Shown here piece by piece: positions 52,101 to 64,000 of a stretch of DNA of 64,000 bases. The notes below the pieces were generated by a model, which saw only the letters and a program-made list of their open reading frames with translations, was not told the origin of the DNA and did no database searches. The translations under genes were made by a program, and so were the position numbers. Source of the DNA: Lineus longissimus (Eukaryota; Nemertea; Pilidiophora; Heteronemertea; Lineidae); the NCBI RefSeq assembly GCF_910592395.1, contig NC_088310.1:20961501-21025500 (forward strand). Direction: 5' to 3'. Each line of letters opens with the position of its first letter. The stretch's first letter is position 1.

Positions 52101-53799
52101 CCCAAATCAATCTCATCGTTCTGGTGAAGACGTTGCTCGGACACTGTCCATTCGCCTCTGAGAACGAAGGAGAAGATTAGAATTAGAATATGTCGAAGTT
52201 GACTGAATTTTCGTTATCTCCGGCCAGCGCTTTTCTTTACTGACATTATACACACATCCTAGCTGATCTCTGTGCTAATCCAAGACAAGGTCGTCTAGCT
52301 TCCTCATCATCGAGCAACTTGGGTCATTAGCCTTATGCCGACTCGAGAGGAGGACTCTTAAGACGGACTAGGCGAAAGAAAGGGTGAGGTTCGCCAGCGC
52401 ATCGCCAAGAATGCGGAAAGATTCCAAGCCTCCATCTTGACAATCAAGGCCACTTCTTTTCATTCTTCAAAACCTTGTAATGTTTTAAACCAATTTCTTG
52501 CATCCTCGAAGATTAGTGTACCGAAAAACACGTGCGTTACGCGCCTATTGAGTATTTCGGATACCGCGGTTTGGTAGGCCGGAGTAGCCGGTTATAATCG
52601 CAAATGGTTTTATTTTTGTGCAAGATTGGCTCAAATTCGTGTTAGGACACTGAAAAGAGGCCTACAATCGTTCTTACACGCTCAACATAAAGGAGCTATT
52701 TAGCGGACGCTTAAGTTACCAAGAGTTTGCGAAGAAAATATGCGCTAGCATTGTACCAGTCAAATAGTGTAAGCCTTAATATCAATAGCGATTAGAGAAA
52801 TTACTCTTAACTGCCGGGTGATTGGCAGCTAGCTAGCAGAACTAATGTAGGTCCTGCCTTTATTGAACAAGACCTCATTCGGTTTGACAAAAATGTTTTG
52901 AGCAAGTTTTTGCTTTTCACACCACGGTATCGGCGAATAATAATATTGAGATAATATTGGCTGATGCAGTTCTTTTCTGATTTGAAACAAAGTTTAGTCA
53001 GTTCCAGAAAAGGAGCACGATACCTTTATTAATCATATCAGATTGAGGCTAAACAGAGAGGTTAATTTCGCACTGGTTGCGTTGTCGTCGAAGCATCCCA
53101 TTATTTACGAAACTCTCTCTCTAGACGACTGGTATTAAAACTCCCGGCCCCTTTCAGCGTTCCTTAAACTGAGGCATACATGTATAACACTGGCAGTGTA
53201 GTTAAATGCATACATGTACGGTGATAGACAAATATGAATGAGATAGGCATGAGGTCAACTACACTGGATAACGCGAGCTCTGCGATTGTGATAATCGCAG
53301 GCAATCCGAAGATGTGTTCGCGAAATCAAGTTCTGCTTAATAGGTATGTTGATAAATATGAATCAAGACTAGACCTGAAACCGCCTGTTTCCCAGACCCG
53401 GGACTATCCGCGCCGCGAAGACGAGGTGTGACCGGGGCAAGGCTTCTCAGAAGAAATGAAGTAGAACCGAGAGCAGCTTCTGACCACGGAGCCTTACGTC
53501 ACTCAGAATAAAATCTATATTGAAAGCAGTCCTACCACGGGCAATCAAACAGGACTTGAGCTAAATGATGCTCGTCTTCCCCACTTCATAGTCGCATCGC
53601 CACGCCTCTAATACCAGTTCAGTGCCAAGCCTTTTAGGCTAAAATATGACAATTTTACAAGCATTTTCGGCTAAAAAGAAACGCCAAGGGCGAAGTGTGA
53701 ACTTTTAATTCAGATAGAAAATTAGAAAAATTATTTCCAATCATATTCTCAGAGACAATAGGGAATGTGCGTGCGTTAATGGTACTCTAAATCTAAATT
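49121..53799. other. intergenic, no gene recognised
   Basis: About 4.7 kb upstream of nkx2.1. A less AT-rich stretch at about 52100-52470, with YY1-like and TGACAATCAAGG-type words, may be regulatory. A CRE-like TTACGTCACTCA lies near 53495. No coding sequence recognised. Confidence 0.5.
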
Positions 53800-54088
53800 C
53801 TTGCGGGATTTAATTTATCCAGACGGCCGTTCGCACCGCTTGTGTTCATTCATACAAACCTCTCCCCCGCCCCATTTCTATTGGACAGGCCTGCCAATGC
53901 GGAACTGTGACAGCGCACTGCGCATGCGCCTAATCAATCGAGGCTCTAATTTGTCAGCTCGAGTTGAATATACAAACGGCATGGGAGCAGTGGTACTCAC
54001 AAGCTTGATAGTGACATAACAAGGCGGAGAGTGTGTCCTCATCCATATATAAGGCTATTATTCCAAGGACTATTTTTCAAGTTGGACG
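53800..54088 (+). promoter_or_regulatory. presumptive nkx2.1 promoter (TATA, NRF1-like site)
   Basis: TATATAA at 54046-54052 lies 37-43 bp before the nkx2.1 ATG. A near-perfect NRF1 palindrome TGCGCATGCGCC is at 53919-53930, with CCAAT at about 53894. If the TATA is used, transcription would begin near 54077-54082 and leave a 5' UTR of only about 10 nt. Alternatively the true start site is upstream and the TATA is fortuitous. Confidence 0.5.
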
Positions 54089-54434
54089 ATGTCATTGAGC
54101 CCCAAACATACTACGCCGTTCTCAGTCACTGATATACTAAGTCCGCTGGAGGAGACTTACAAGAGGACTAGCATTGAGGCTAGTATCCCACCACTGGCTC
54201 CTGCTTATCGGACAACTCAGCATCCCCAGAGCAGTATGGCGAGCATGGGCAGTATGTCAGTACCGGTTTCGAACCCTTATCACAATTATGTGCCACAGTT
54301 GTCCCATACACCGTCCGCTTTTCCATCGCAATACTGCAATGGGTCAGAACTCACTCATTACGGGGACCCTGTTACACCTCACAGACACTCAACATCAAGT
54401 TGGTACGGAGCAAGCCCGGATGCCAGATTTGCAA
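54089..54434 (+). CDS. nkx2.1: nkx2.1 coding exon 1 (TN motif)
   Basis: Encodes residues 1-115 plus one base of codon 116; donor GCAA|GTAAGT. The start is fixed by similarity to the conserved Nkx2.1 N-terminus. The conserved [10 protein letters not shown] precedes the donor. Confidence 0.96.
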
Positions 54435-57400
54435 GTAAGTATAACAATTTGCTAGAAATTTCACCTCCATGCCTAACAGCTTAAAAACTCTAGGACTAGA
54501 TCAGGGTGTCAAGAGGAAAGCCTGATCAATATTGGTGGCTGTGACAAGTCCGGCTTACAAACCTGGGCAAATAACATATGAAAATTATAAACAATTCTTC
54601 CTAATGTGGATTTTCAGTTTTTGGACACAACTTGGCGTCCGCTGAGTGTTGTCAAAGTCTACTTTAATTTGTTTAATGTTGACTCTGGTAGCTCAAAGTT
54701 TGTACGCCAAAATGGTTTGAGACAGTTTACCTATGGCTAACAGGGGTCTCTAAATGGTTTCCTTGGCTAATATTTACTTGGGCAAGCCCGGGGAAACCGG
54801 ACCACCAAAATAAAAACGGACAAAAACTCTCTTACACCTTGGCATAAAATTCCCACCTGCAAAACTAAAAAAAACTGAGACAATTTACCAAGACATCCTT
54901 ATTTCAACCTACACTTAAAAATTATGCAGAATTACAATCGCAACCTCATTGTACTTAAATCTTAAAATTCCGAACAAGTAAGAACACGAATTGAACATTA
55001 CGCGAATTTCAACTGTCGCCAACAACATGAAGACGAAAGTGCAGATATTTTGAGAATCCAAAATAATAGGAAATTCAGTAAACAAAAATACCTTTTTACC
55101 ACAATTTTACTAAACGGACGCGATATGGCTAATTTGTGCGCCATCTTGAGCGTGTGAGTATACTTGAACGACAAGGGTACCTCATACATATCATCGTCCT
55201 TGTTGGGTGCTATATCCAGCACTGGAGGCTTCTTGTAAGCATACGGAAAAGGACTATCTGACGACAAAAAAATGATAAGACTTGAAATTTCGATTACTAT
55301 AGATTTTTTGATCTTTTTCAAATTCGTTATCGCGTATGTCATTTTCTAAAGTGGCTACTCCAATAACTGATTTTTACGGCTCCACTTTTATTTTGCGGCA
55401 TATTGTTTCGAACTTTCATTTTTGTTTTTAATATTATATACTACATATGGGATAACTAATTCATGCATAATTCTGATAGGAAAAAATCTGAAAAAGCAAA
55501 ATTAATGCTTTTCTAAATAATAACCATGCTTACTTCCTCTGTATTTCAGTTACAAATTCACACATACGCACAATTAAATATATTCCAAAATAAACAAGCA
55601 AATTATTTTTCTCTCCCTTAGATAATACTATCAATTCGTGGAATACTTTTAGGCCTCTGCTTTTGCAAATCCGATTTTAGAAATTGAAATTAAGAGATGT
55701 AATTTGCGATTTGGACACATGTCAGTGTGTAATGTACATAAATCTAGTGCAAAGCATACACACTTTATCAAATACCAAAGCACTCCAAATTCTCATTGAA
55801 GAAATGACATGGATTAAAGTCGTAATTTATGACCGACAAGTACTTCTTAAAACCATATCATCGTTTGTTGTTTTATGACAAATTAAAACGACTGTCTTTT
55901 TATCTCGTCGTATAGTTTAGAGATAAGCAAAACTGGGTGACTACCTGTGAATGTTTACATGAGACGCCGTCGACCAGACGAGAGCCAAGTTGGCGAAAAT
56001 TTCATTGATCCGGCGCGGCCACTAAGATAGCGCGTCCAAGACGGAGACACACGGTGACCGGGCGCAAGACACCCGTGTTTTCTATCGCAAACCAAATGTG
56101 TACTCTTAGCAAACCTCACTCATAATTTGTCAACATAAATTTTAAGTTTAAGTGGTTTTCGTCTGCTATTCACCGGTGGACGGCTCTGGCGCCAAATCGG
56201 TCTCCAAATATTCAATATTCACCTTATGCTTCTGACGGTTCGATTTATCGGTTTTTAAGGCCTATGATTTCTACTAATTGGAGGCAGCCAGTACAAGCCA
56301 TCTTTTTTTCTTTTTCGGGGCAAAAACGCTATAGTGTTTTTATTATAACACGATTCTAAAATCGAATGATGTGCTTTACCAATCAGTTCATCTTAAAAGT
56401 ATACCCATCCGGTACGGTAAAACTATACCCCTGTCTGCATGTAATTTAAAGTTACAATTGATACATACCCAACCAATTAACTCAAGAAAATCATTTTTGT
56501 GTTTTTATGTAAATGTCTTCACGACACTTTCAGACCAGATTTGTACTCATATTAATACCGAAAACCGAGGATGGCGAACAGGGTAGCAAAGTAATGAATT
56601 TTAGTCACCAAAACTTTATCGTCCTTATTTTTGTTTCACACAGAAGCGACTACAAATATATGTACACATATTATTATTTATTTGTTACAATCGGACAAAC
56701 TCGACCACATCGTTACACGTCGATTATTCACTCACTTTCAACTTCAGAATTACATTTCACTTTTGCCAAAATCAATCCAAACCTGTGCCCGGTCCACTAT
56801 TCCGCCATATTGGATACAAGAAAGCCAATATGGTGGCTTATTCAAATAATATATCAGTAACACGTGCTCATTTGTCACTATTTGTTTTCCCTCATATTCA
56901 TTTATTTTCACGCCATATTGACAGGTGGAATCACATTCTGATTGCGACAGATTTCCCGCGATATATCACGGGCTTATTGGCTTTGTTCAAATTTAACCAG
57001 CAATTTTGCCTAGGTCAGATACATTATACAAATTAATTAGGGATCGATATTTATTGATTTGATTAATTATTTCTTTCCATTTAATATCGAATTGATTATT
57101 TTCTTTATTATTTGTTCACTAGATGTACCGGTACTAGCATAAATTTTCGATTTTATGATGACAGCCAGATTGAAATAATTTTTGTCGAAAAAGTCCTGCT
57201 AAGGAAAGTTTCACAATGTATTTTTGAAAATCGGTTGTATCACCTATGAAACACGAATAATCGTACAATCAAATGTCACCCCAAAGTGACGGTGACAAAG
57301 ACAAGTCATATTCTAGTGCCCCAAATTACATGTATGATACATTAAAAAAAATCTATCCGTCAGAAAATATTCTTGAGAAATAACAGAATGACATGAGGCT

Positions 57401-60400
57401 ACAATAAATTTGACCCATGCAGTTATGCAGACACATTTGAAGGAAATTAGTTAGATGGTTTTCTTGATACATCTGATAAATGTGATACCTTCTTCATTTC
57501 TTAGCGTTCCATTCGACACCTTGCCGTGACAATTAAAAGGAATTCTCTCAAATTTCATGCAAGAATTTTACAACCCTTGATGTTGTTTGACTTGAAATAA
57601 AAATGCTCACATGCCCCCCACACGCGCTTTTCCGCCGACGGGGCTTGTCCAGTGGTAACTTCTTCACGAAATCCCCTTGCACCTCTTAACTCCCCGTGTA
57701 TCCGCGGAAATCTGTAAGCCAAAAAAGTGCCTTGCAACAATGGTGATCCCAACGACAGGCCTTGGGGTATTTTCACAAGTTATGTGTCATCCTTGGGTAT
57801 ATCTGCCCAGGAGCAGACGGATCACGATCCACTGCTTCTGATCGTCTGCAAATAGCAACCGAGTGTCAACAGTACATATTTTGCTACAAAGCGCTTGCTG
57901 ACACTGCGGTGAGGACAGAGGGACCTTGGCACAGCTGTAACAATCACTGTCACCTTGCGACCCTTGCTGCATTCCTATCTCATTCCAAGGTGATCGTCCC
58001 TCAAGACCACAGATGGCGATTTTTCACATTTCTGTCATAATGTTACATTGGCTGTATGATTTCCAAACTTTGGATAAATTTTGGCGCATGAAAGTTCAAT
58101 GGCCACATTTCTTAAATACTCTATGTTTTTCCTTAAAGATTATACCGGTGGTTGATGAGCATGACAAAATCATCAACCCAAATTTGTTGAATTGAAAACA
58201 GAAAATGTCCTAAATTTATTTTCGAAAAATATTTTGTGGTATAAATCGTCCATGAAAGGAGCTAGCCCAAGCTTGTTTACCGGGTTAATTATAAATTGTG
58301 GAAGGCGGTGGCAGCCCGGCAGCGTGTTCGCGCGTAAACCGCCATGTTGTGTCACAATGATCAATAAATGCGGCAGTTTAATTAGTTCATTAATGCTAAT
58401 TATTATTCGGGATAAATTGGCCGTGGCAAATCAATCTCGACGATTTATTCCTGACAAACCACATGGCCGTTCGGATGGATTGCGAATTTCCGGTTTAGCT
58501 CCGGTGAAAATGGCTGACAATTCCCAGCTCATCCTTGCACACTAATTATTTTATTGCAATCCTTCGCGAAGCTCCGGGACAATTGAATCCAAGCTCAGGC
58601 ATCGCAAATTGAATTTTCCGCTTCTTTGTTGAGTTCCTTTGATGCTGTTTTACAATTCACATTTTTTAGGGAAGAAAATTGCAGATAATTTACTGAACCA
58701 GTATTTTATGCACAAACATTACAGATTGGGCACCGTTATAATTTTCAAACTAACTGTTTTTCTGCATTGACTCGCCGCTTGCGCTTACGTTTCCAGAGTA
58801 TTACCTGTAGTTTAAGTAATCGTCTTTTCCCAATGGGTCGACATCTCTGAAATAGTCCGTAATTTTTTGAGAAAAAATATTTTAAAGTTTTGGTACCAAA
58901 TTATAAAGCACAATTTTGCAAATTACAGTAAAGAACGACCCACTAAACTTTTTTATTTCCTTTAAACACCTTTTTAAACTTTATCAGTTGAAAGGGTGCA
59001 TAAAATTAACATGAATTTCAGGCGTACAATTTATTCGCATCTGGCTCGCTCGCCTTGTTGAAAATTTTTGGGAATGTTGCACTGACTTTATGAAATCGAA
59101 AATCGAATTTCAACTGCTTTACTTTCTGCAAGCATTCTGTGTGAATGTACGTGTTCAGCTGTATTGCAGTTTATGAACTGTGATCCGGAGAAATGATAAT
59201 AAGCTTCACCGTTTTGCCTAGGGCAAGTAAGTCTTCAAATCTCTAGATGGGGAAATGTTAATACTTGATACCGGCTTCCCTTCGAAAGATGCATTAACAT
59301 CACATAAACGTAACTCCTTTTCACCGCAAAAAACTTTGTATTTCTGAGGAACATACTTTCCCTTTACAAAGCAATTCGTCTTCAGCTGATCTAAGCTTCT
59401 TGTTTTATTTCAACCAACAACGGTGAAAAACTTAAATATCGCTTGCTACGAACTATTGTAGAGTATTTTTTACGAGGTATTTTTTATGCAAATTCCTGAC
59501 GAATTGCCAAATACACCACACCCAATGTGATAAATTGTTTTTGTCACAGCTACTGACGTGCTGCGCCTCTGGTCAGGCACGGTAATGTCACGTCAAGATG
59601 ATATCAAGCAAATGCCTAGAAGAAAAAACCCGAATAAACGCCGTTGAGCAAATTTCCGGCGTTTGGATTTTGCGGTATAAAAATATAAATTTGAATTCAG
59701 TTCAATTCTGCCTTCAGGATACATTTGGACCCTTCATTGCATCTGAAGTAAGAGAAAAATAACAAAGCTTTCTCTGAGCTTGAACTGAAATGTGCGATTT
59801 GGTGTAACAATTTCTTTGTCACCTAAACGATGTAATGCTTTGAAATAAATCGCAGATTAAATGGTGCCTGTTCCGTCGAAGTTCGTGATTGAAAAGTATA
59901 CCATGAAGTACGCCTTCTGAACTGTAGGCAAAAAGCACTCTGAATTGTATTCTCAATACTATGTCTCAAAAGTGCGCTTCTTCAGCGCTCTTGAAATCAG
60001 CATGTTACCCTTCAGTTAATTCTATAAAAAAAGTCTCGTTTTATTCGCTTGAGCTTTTAACAAAGAAGATACTGCAGAGACGAATTGAATGATACTATTC
60101 GGATGAATAATGATAACAAATTCCATTTCCGTGCATTTCTCTTGCATTAAGGTTCTCACAACGTGACTTTCTAGTGGCAACAAGAGAGGTTTCTACATGG
60201 CTAGTGTGCTGAGTGTGTACGTGTTGTCCCACTTTTCTCACGGTGTATACATTTAAAATGCATAACACAACAGTTTCGTCGGCAGCCCAAGACGTTGTTT
60301 GGTGTCTTAGAGGACTGGCTGAGAGCGAAATTGGCCGATCTGTCCGCTTCTTCACGCCCCTGTATTATAAACACGATTGCTCGATCCGAGGCCAGGTGCA

Positions 60401-61644
60401 ACAAGCATTGTGACCGCCATGGAACAACACCTTCACAAATGGACTGTTGGTTGCATGTGCTCCTGTGGGCAGTCCAATAGCCTTCTCTGTTTCTTTAACC
60501 AACCTTGCACAGACCCTAACCAAAAATAACTACCCTTCTTTAATGACACAAAATCACTACTATCGACCATTAACTAATTTCTGGGATTTTTAAGGTAAAA
60601 TTCTACAAGTAGGCCCACCTTTACTACAGCTATGCCTTAAAAGGAACGAACAGATAAAATCGATTAAAGATCGAATGAGCCGTGAACTGTCGTTAAAGGA
60701 AAACTTAAAACCAAAAATTCTCTTTCTTTGACTCTAAAAAGTTCTTTGTGTTCGTGATTTTTCTGATCGTAAAAAGACGCTTTTCATAATTCCTCCTGAG
60801 CTTGTTTTAACCAACGAATTTACTAACATGCATTATTTCAGCGTTTCTCAGCTTTTGGGTTGGCCAACTGCTTATTTGTTTTTTAAAAAATCCTAAATAT
60901 TTCTATATGTAACAACATACTAATCATTATCGTTTCCCTTTCTCTTTCGTAGTTTCAAGACTTATGGGTCCGAACTCGTGTGGGAGTATGTCCTCGATGT
61001 CATCCGGGATGAACCACATGAACATGGGCCTCGGCGGCCTGGAACAGCACAAACATCCTGGCATGCAGTTTCCACTCACACAGAGACGAAAGAGGCGGGT
61101 GTTGTTCACACAAGCACAAGTGTACGAACTAGAACGGCGGTTTAAGCAGCAAAAATACCTCTCAGCCCCTGAGAGGGAGCATTTAGCCAGTATGATTAAC
61201 CTGACTCCGACGCAGGTGAAAATATGGTTCCAGAATCATCGTTACAAATGCAAACGTCAACAGAAGGACAAGGAAAAAATGGATACAAATGTGTGCCAGC
61301 CTTCACCGCGCCGCGTGGCGGTTCCTGTGCTTGTTAAAGACGGTAAACCGTGTACGGGAAACGGCAATGAACATTCACAACAAACGCAACAGTCACAGCA
61401 GAACGCAGCATCGGTGCAATCGCAGTCCCAGGCTCATCAGGGGCAGCCTCTAACGCCAAAACCTCTAGCCCAAAGTAATAACGTGGACGCGGTGAATACG
61501 TTAACGTCGCCGTGCCCGACGCCGCAGACGAGTTTATCAAGTGTTGCTAGTATGAACAGTTTGGGAGGTTATCACACATCTTCGTCTGTCAATACATCAA
61601 ATAACATGTCAACCTCATATCTCCTGAACGGGCGGAACTGGTGA
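54089..61644 (+). CDS. nkx2.1: NK2.1 homeobox transcription factor (2 coding exons)
   Basis: Nuclear regulator; Nkx2.1 (TTF-1; scarecrow in Drosophila) marks anterior neural and foregut/endostyle territories in bilaterians. Joining 54089-54434 to 60953-61644 gives 345 residues. The start [20 protein letters not shown] matches the Nkx2.1 N-terminus, with the TN motif at 11-19. The splice restores RFA-ISRLMGP, which parallels RFPAISRFMGP of vertebrate Nkx2.1 and confirms the junction. A Met/Ser/Gly stretch precedes the homeodomain (160-219), which has [24 protein letters not shown]48, Q50, N51 and Tyr54; position 56 is Cys (KCKRQQ). The NK2-specific domain [18 protein letters not shown] lies at about 232-249. 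A Gln-rich tail ends NGRNW. The intron is phase 1, at the same relative place as in nkx2.2. Identity is secure. Confidence 0.96.
54435..60952 (+). other. nkx2.1 intron 1 (6.5 kb, phase 1)
   Basis: Starts GTAAGT and ends in a pyrimidine-rich tract CTTTCTCTTTCGTAG. Mostly AT-rich with short open stretches and no nested gene. The block at 58241-58600 is listed separately. Confidence 0.88.
58241..58600. promoter_or_regulatory. candidate enhancer in nkx2.1 intron
   Basis: Forkhead-type TGTTTAC (58274-58280) and GTAAAC (58334-58339), a SOX-type ACAATG (58354-58359), and a dense run of homeodomain words from TTAATTA (58378-58384) through ATTAATG to CTAATTATT, all in a compositionally balanced block. 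Fox sites would suit an endodermal nkx2.1 enhancer. The open frame through it has no protein features. Function is inferred from motifs only. Confidence 0.35.
60953..61644 (+). CDS. nkx2.1: nkx2.1 coding exon 2 (homeodomain, NK2-SD)
   Basis: Completes codon 116 (A+TT = Ile) and runs to the TGA at 61642-61644. The homeodomain is encoded at 61084-61263. The ISRLMGP sequence at the start of this exon is the conserved continuation of exon 1. Confidence 0.96.
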
Positions 61645-61807
61645 GACGAAGATGAGTAGTGACAGTGACTCTTCAATCGCCGCTGGAACTGCTTCATTGC
61701 CAAGTGTATTTTGTATTTCTGTGTACAATGGTAACGTGACAACGTATGGTACGTTCGTGACCAAAGTCATAAAATCGGCGGCTTATTTTTAACTGACTTT
61801 GTCATGA

Positions 61808-61813
61808 AATAAA
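61808..61813 (+). terminator. candidate poly(A) signal for nkx2.1
   Basis: AATAAA 164 nt after the stop codon. A longer 3' UTR using 62859-62864 is also possible. Confidence 0.5.
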
Positions 61814-61998
61814 GCCAACGTTATACTGCCAGAAAGACTTCTGCCGACAACTCATGGGTGTGTTACAATTCAGAGACAAACTCCCCAAGTCTAGCCTGAA
61901 TTATAGTCATCTCAATTTGCAATAATGAACTATAATGAACTATGAACTACAAGTGACGACTTGGTTGTGACTCTTCACGTGAAAAACTGTTTTGAAGT

Positions 61999-62012
61999 TG
62001 TGTGTGTGTGTG
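61999..62012 (+). repeat. (TG)7 microsatellite
   Basis: Seven uninterrupted TG units in the nkx2.1 3' region, a possible polymorphic marker. Confidence 0.85.
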
Positions 62013-64000
62013 TTTGTCGGCAACTTTCAAGTTAGTAAAAACATTCTAACTTGGGACATTTTGGAACGGTGCTTTGTGTTTTAACTGGACTGGATATGAT
62101 TTGTCCTTTTTTAAGTGTTCAAGGGGAAACTTTACATGTCGTTTTATCAGAGAAGTTCCCCAAGAAGGAACCCTGAAACAGTATTAGTAAGGTATGTAAA
62201 GTTTGTGATTAGTTTACCCAAAACACGTACCCATCACTGCTCACCTAATGTAGGTACTACAATGCAGAATGCATTAGATCACTGCGCGGTTCGTGCAAAA
62301 AAAAGAGGATTATGCCCCGGACAATCGAAGGTACATTTGACCGCCGCATTGCGTGACGTTTGGCCTTTATATACAACGTACATGTATATACAATCAGGAC
62401 TGGGCAAGCATAATCTTGTTTCTACAATTCAGGAAATATATTTGTAAAAATTGTCTCGTTAATATACATGTAATTATTATTATGATAATATCCAGGTATT
62501 CGGGATATTTGATATCCTGATATTTGGGTTTATACTATCAGCTTTAAATGGTATGCATTTTACGATGCACAGTCATGTTGCGTATATTTTGTTTCTGAAA
62601 AAAAATTCTTTCTAAAAGTGAAAGTCGGAAAACAGCTGACATTTGGATAGACGTGTCGTCTAAAATGAATGTAATTTGGAAAAGCACTAATTTAAAGTGA
62701 TTAAGTGTTAGCTAGTAAACTTCATCAAACCTGTCTCTCTTCTGAAACCTCCTCTCTGTGTACTTGTGTAAAATCGTCTCTGAATTTCTATATACTTCCA
62801 AAGGAAACTCTACCACCTAGTATATCATTTTTTTGTGAACATTCGTATATATATTTCGAATAAATAAGATCTTATCGTATACATATGAAACATCTGTCAA
62901 GTCGTAATTGATTTTTCTCCCCGGCTAATTTCATCGCCTTGTCAATTGTATCGTTGTCAGAACGGTACCGACGCTGATGCGGGGTTTCGGTCTGTTTTCC
63001 ATCAGAACATCTGCTTGTTCCTGTCCCAATCTGGGCCGAGAAATGGGATTTATATGTTTACAGCCTATTTCGAGTGTTAGCAAAAAATTGTAGGAAAATC
63101 AGAATTATTTTTTTCTGGTTTGTTATATCGACCTTCACCTTCTTGAACAAGAATATCACGTGACGCATTCTTTGCATCACGTGTCCACTTTGGAAACAGC
63201 CTTGTGCCAAGATTTGAGCTTGTACAAACCGGAATAGGCAGCAGAATTTGCATTGCGTCTTTAAAAATCATTCAGTTTTAAATATAGTCTTATATGTTGG
63301 CAACTCGCTGTGACTTAAGCAGTGTGTCTTACTGGCAAAGAGTTAGACATTGGAAGGCAAGCAACCTTTATCTATAATGCTCTCTCGAGCTTTTTGAAAA
63401 AAAAGAGATCATTCCAACCATAAGGCTTAGCACTCATTGACAATTGGTGCCTTTCCTCTAAGTAATGCGAAGACGAATCTCTTACCAGAAAGAACACTGT
63501 AGTGATAATGCATGGGGGATTGAAGGTCTGTTTCTATACTCAAAGTCTCGTGTTATTATGTGTTTGGTGAATATGATACTAGTGCAAAAAGAGAAGAAAT
63601 TCCATATTAAGTAGCTTGAAATTGGCTGTAGACTGCATTATCATCCAAGAGCATTATTGAGAAAGGTTCCTATTTCTTGCTTGGAGTGGAGTCTCTTTTC
63701 GCTTTCCAATTGCTTTGAAAAATGTCATAATGCATTTCACCTGCAAACACGCAGTGTATCTGTACGATATGTACAGCGCAATGTATTACGATTTCGAAAT
63801 AGCCAGGGTGAATGCACTGTGGTATCGTTCATAGAGGAAGGGGCGAAGTTAAAGAGACTGGCTCTACATAATATGGTTCTCAGGAGCGTTCCATAGCATT
63901 AGGTCGCATGCACACACGCATGCGAAGTGCGTGCGCAATGCGAGTACAGCAGGCGGTGTAGGGATTTGGTCATCTAAAGGTGACAATAGTTGGTGCAGAC

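Larger units (their letters stand above)
61645..64000 (+). other. nkx2.1 3' UTR and downstream flank
   Basis: Non-coding. A (TG)7 run is at 61999-62012 and further AATAAA words include 62859-62864. Near 63905-63945 there is an alternating GCATGC/CGCATGCG-type purine-pyrimidine stretch. No further gene is seen before the window ends. Confidence 0.55.

Overview
The window is metazoan nuclear DNA. Its genes are split by introns of 0.1-8.5 kb with GT/AG borders, the background is AT-leaning non-coding sequence with frequent TACATGTA-type words, and there is no operon structure. Three genes can be supported, all on the + strand. Two are NK2-class homeobox genes: nkx2.2 (coding exons 9641-9872 and 18402-19318) and nkx2.1 (54089-54434 and 60953-61644). 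Between them lies a five-exon, four-EF-hand calcium-binding gene that I cannot assign to a named family (43088-45766). Linkage of nkx2.2 and nkx2.1 is known from the deuterostome pharyngeal gene cluster (with msxlx, pax1/9, slc25a21, mipol1 and foxA) and survives in part in some lophotrochozoans. The host is therefore most likely a non-vertebrate deuterostome or a spiralian; sequence alone does not let me choose.

Layout. 1-9640: gene-poor flank with a Penelope-like hairpin relic and a G19 run, ending in a CCAAT-containing presumptive nkx2.2 promoter. 9641-19318: nkx2.2 with an 8.5-kb intron. 19319-43087: 24 kb of non-coding sequence with several enhancer-like blocks, a Penelope-like relic (about 30.05 kb), a large inverted repeat (30.73-30.87 kb), an intact-looking 1,437-bp mobile element with identical 444-bp terminal direct repeats and a TTGC target duplication (35554-36990), and a 60-bp minisatellite (about 40567-41355). 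43088-45766: EF-hand gene, every intron in phase 1. 45767-54088: non-coding, with a G/C-run hairpin cluster (46915-47145), a second poly-G tract, a block carrying a duplicated 13-bp word (48.5-49.1 kb), and a presumptive nkx2.1 promoter with TATA and NRF1-like sites. 54089-61644: nkx2.1 with a 6.5-kb intron holding a homeodomain/forkhead/SOX-motif-rich block at 58.2-58.6 kb. 61645-64000: 3' UTR and flank.

How the genes relate. nkx2.2 and nkx2.1 encode DNA-binding regulators with the same layout (TN motif, one intron, homeodomain with Tyr54, NK2-specific domain), and they look like an old tandem pair. The long non-coding stretches around and within them suit developmental regulatory DNA. The EF-hand gene has no evident functional tie to them and may be a bystander or a later arrival. 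No transposase, reverse transcriptase, tRNA, rRNA or CRISPR array was recognised.
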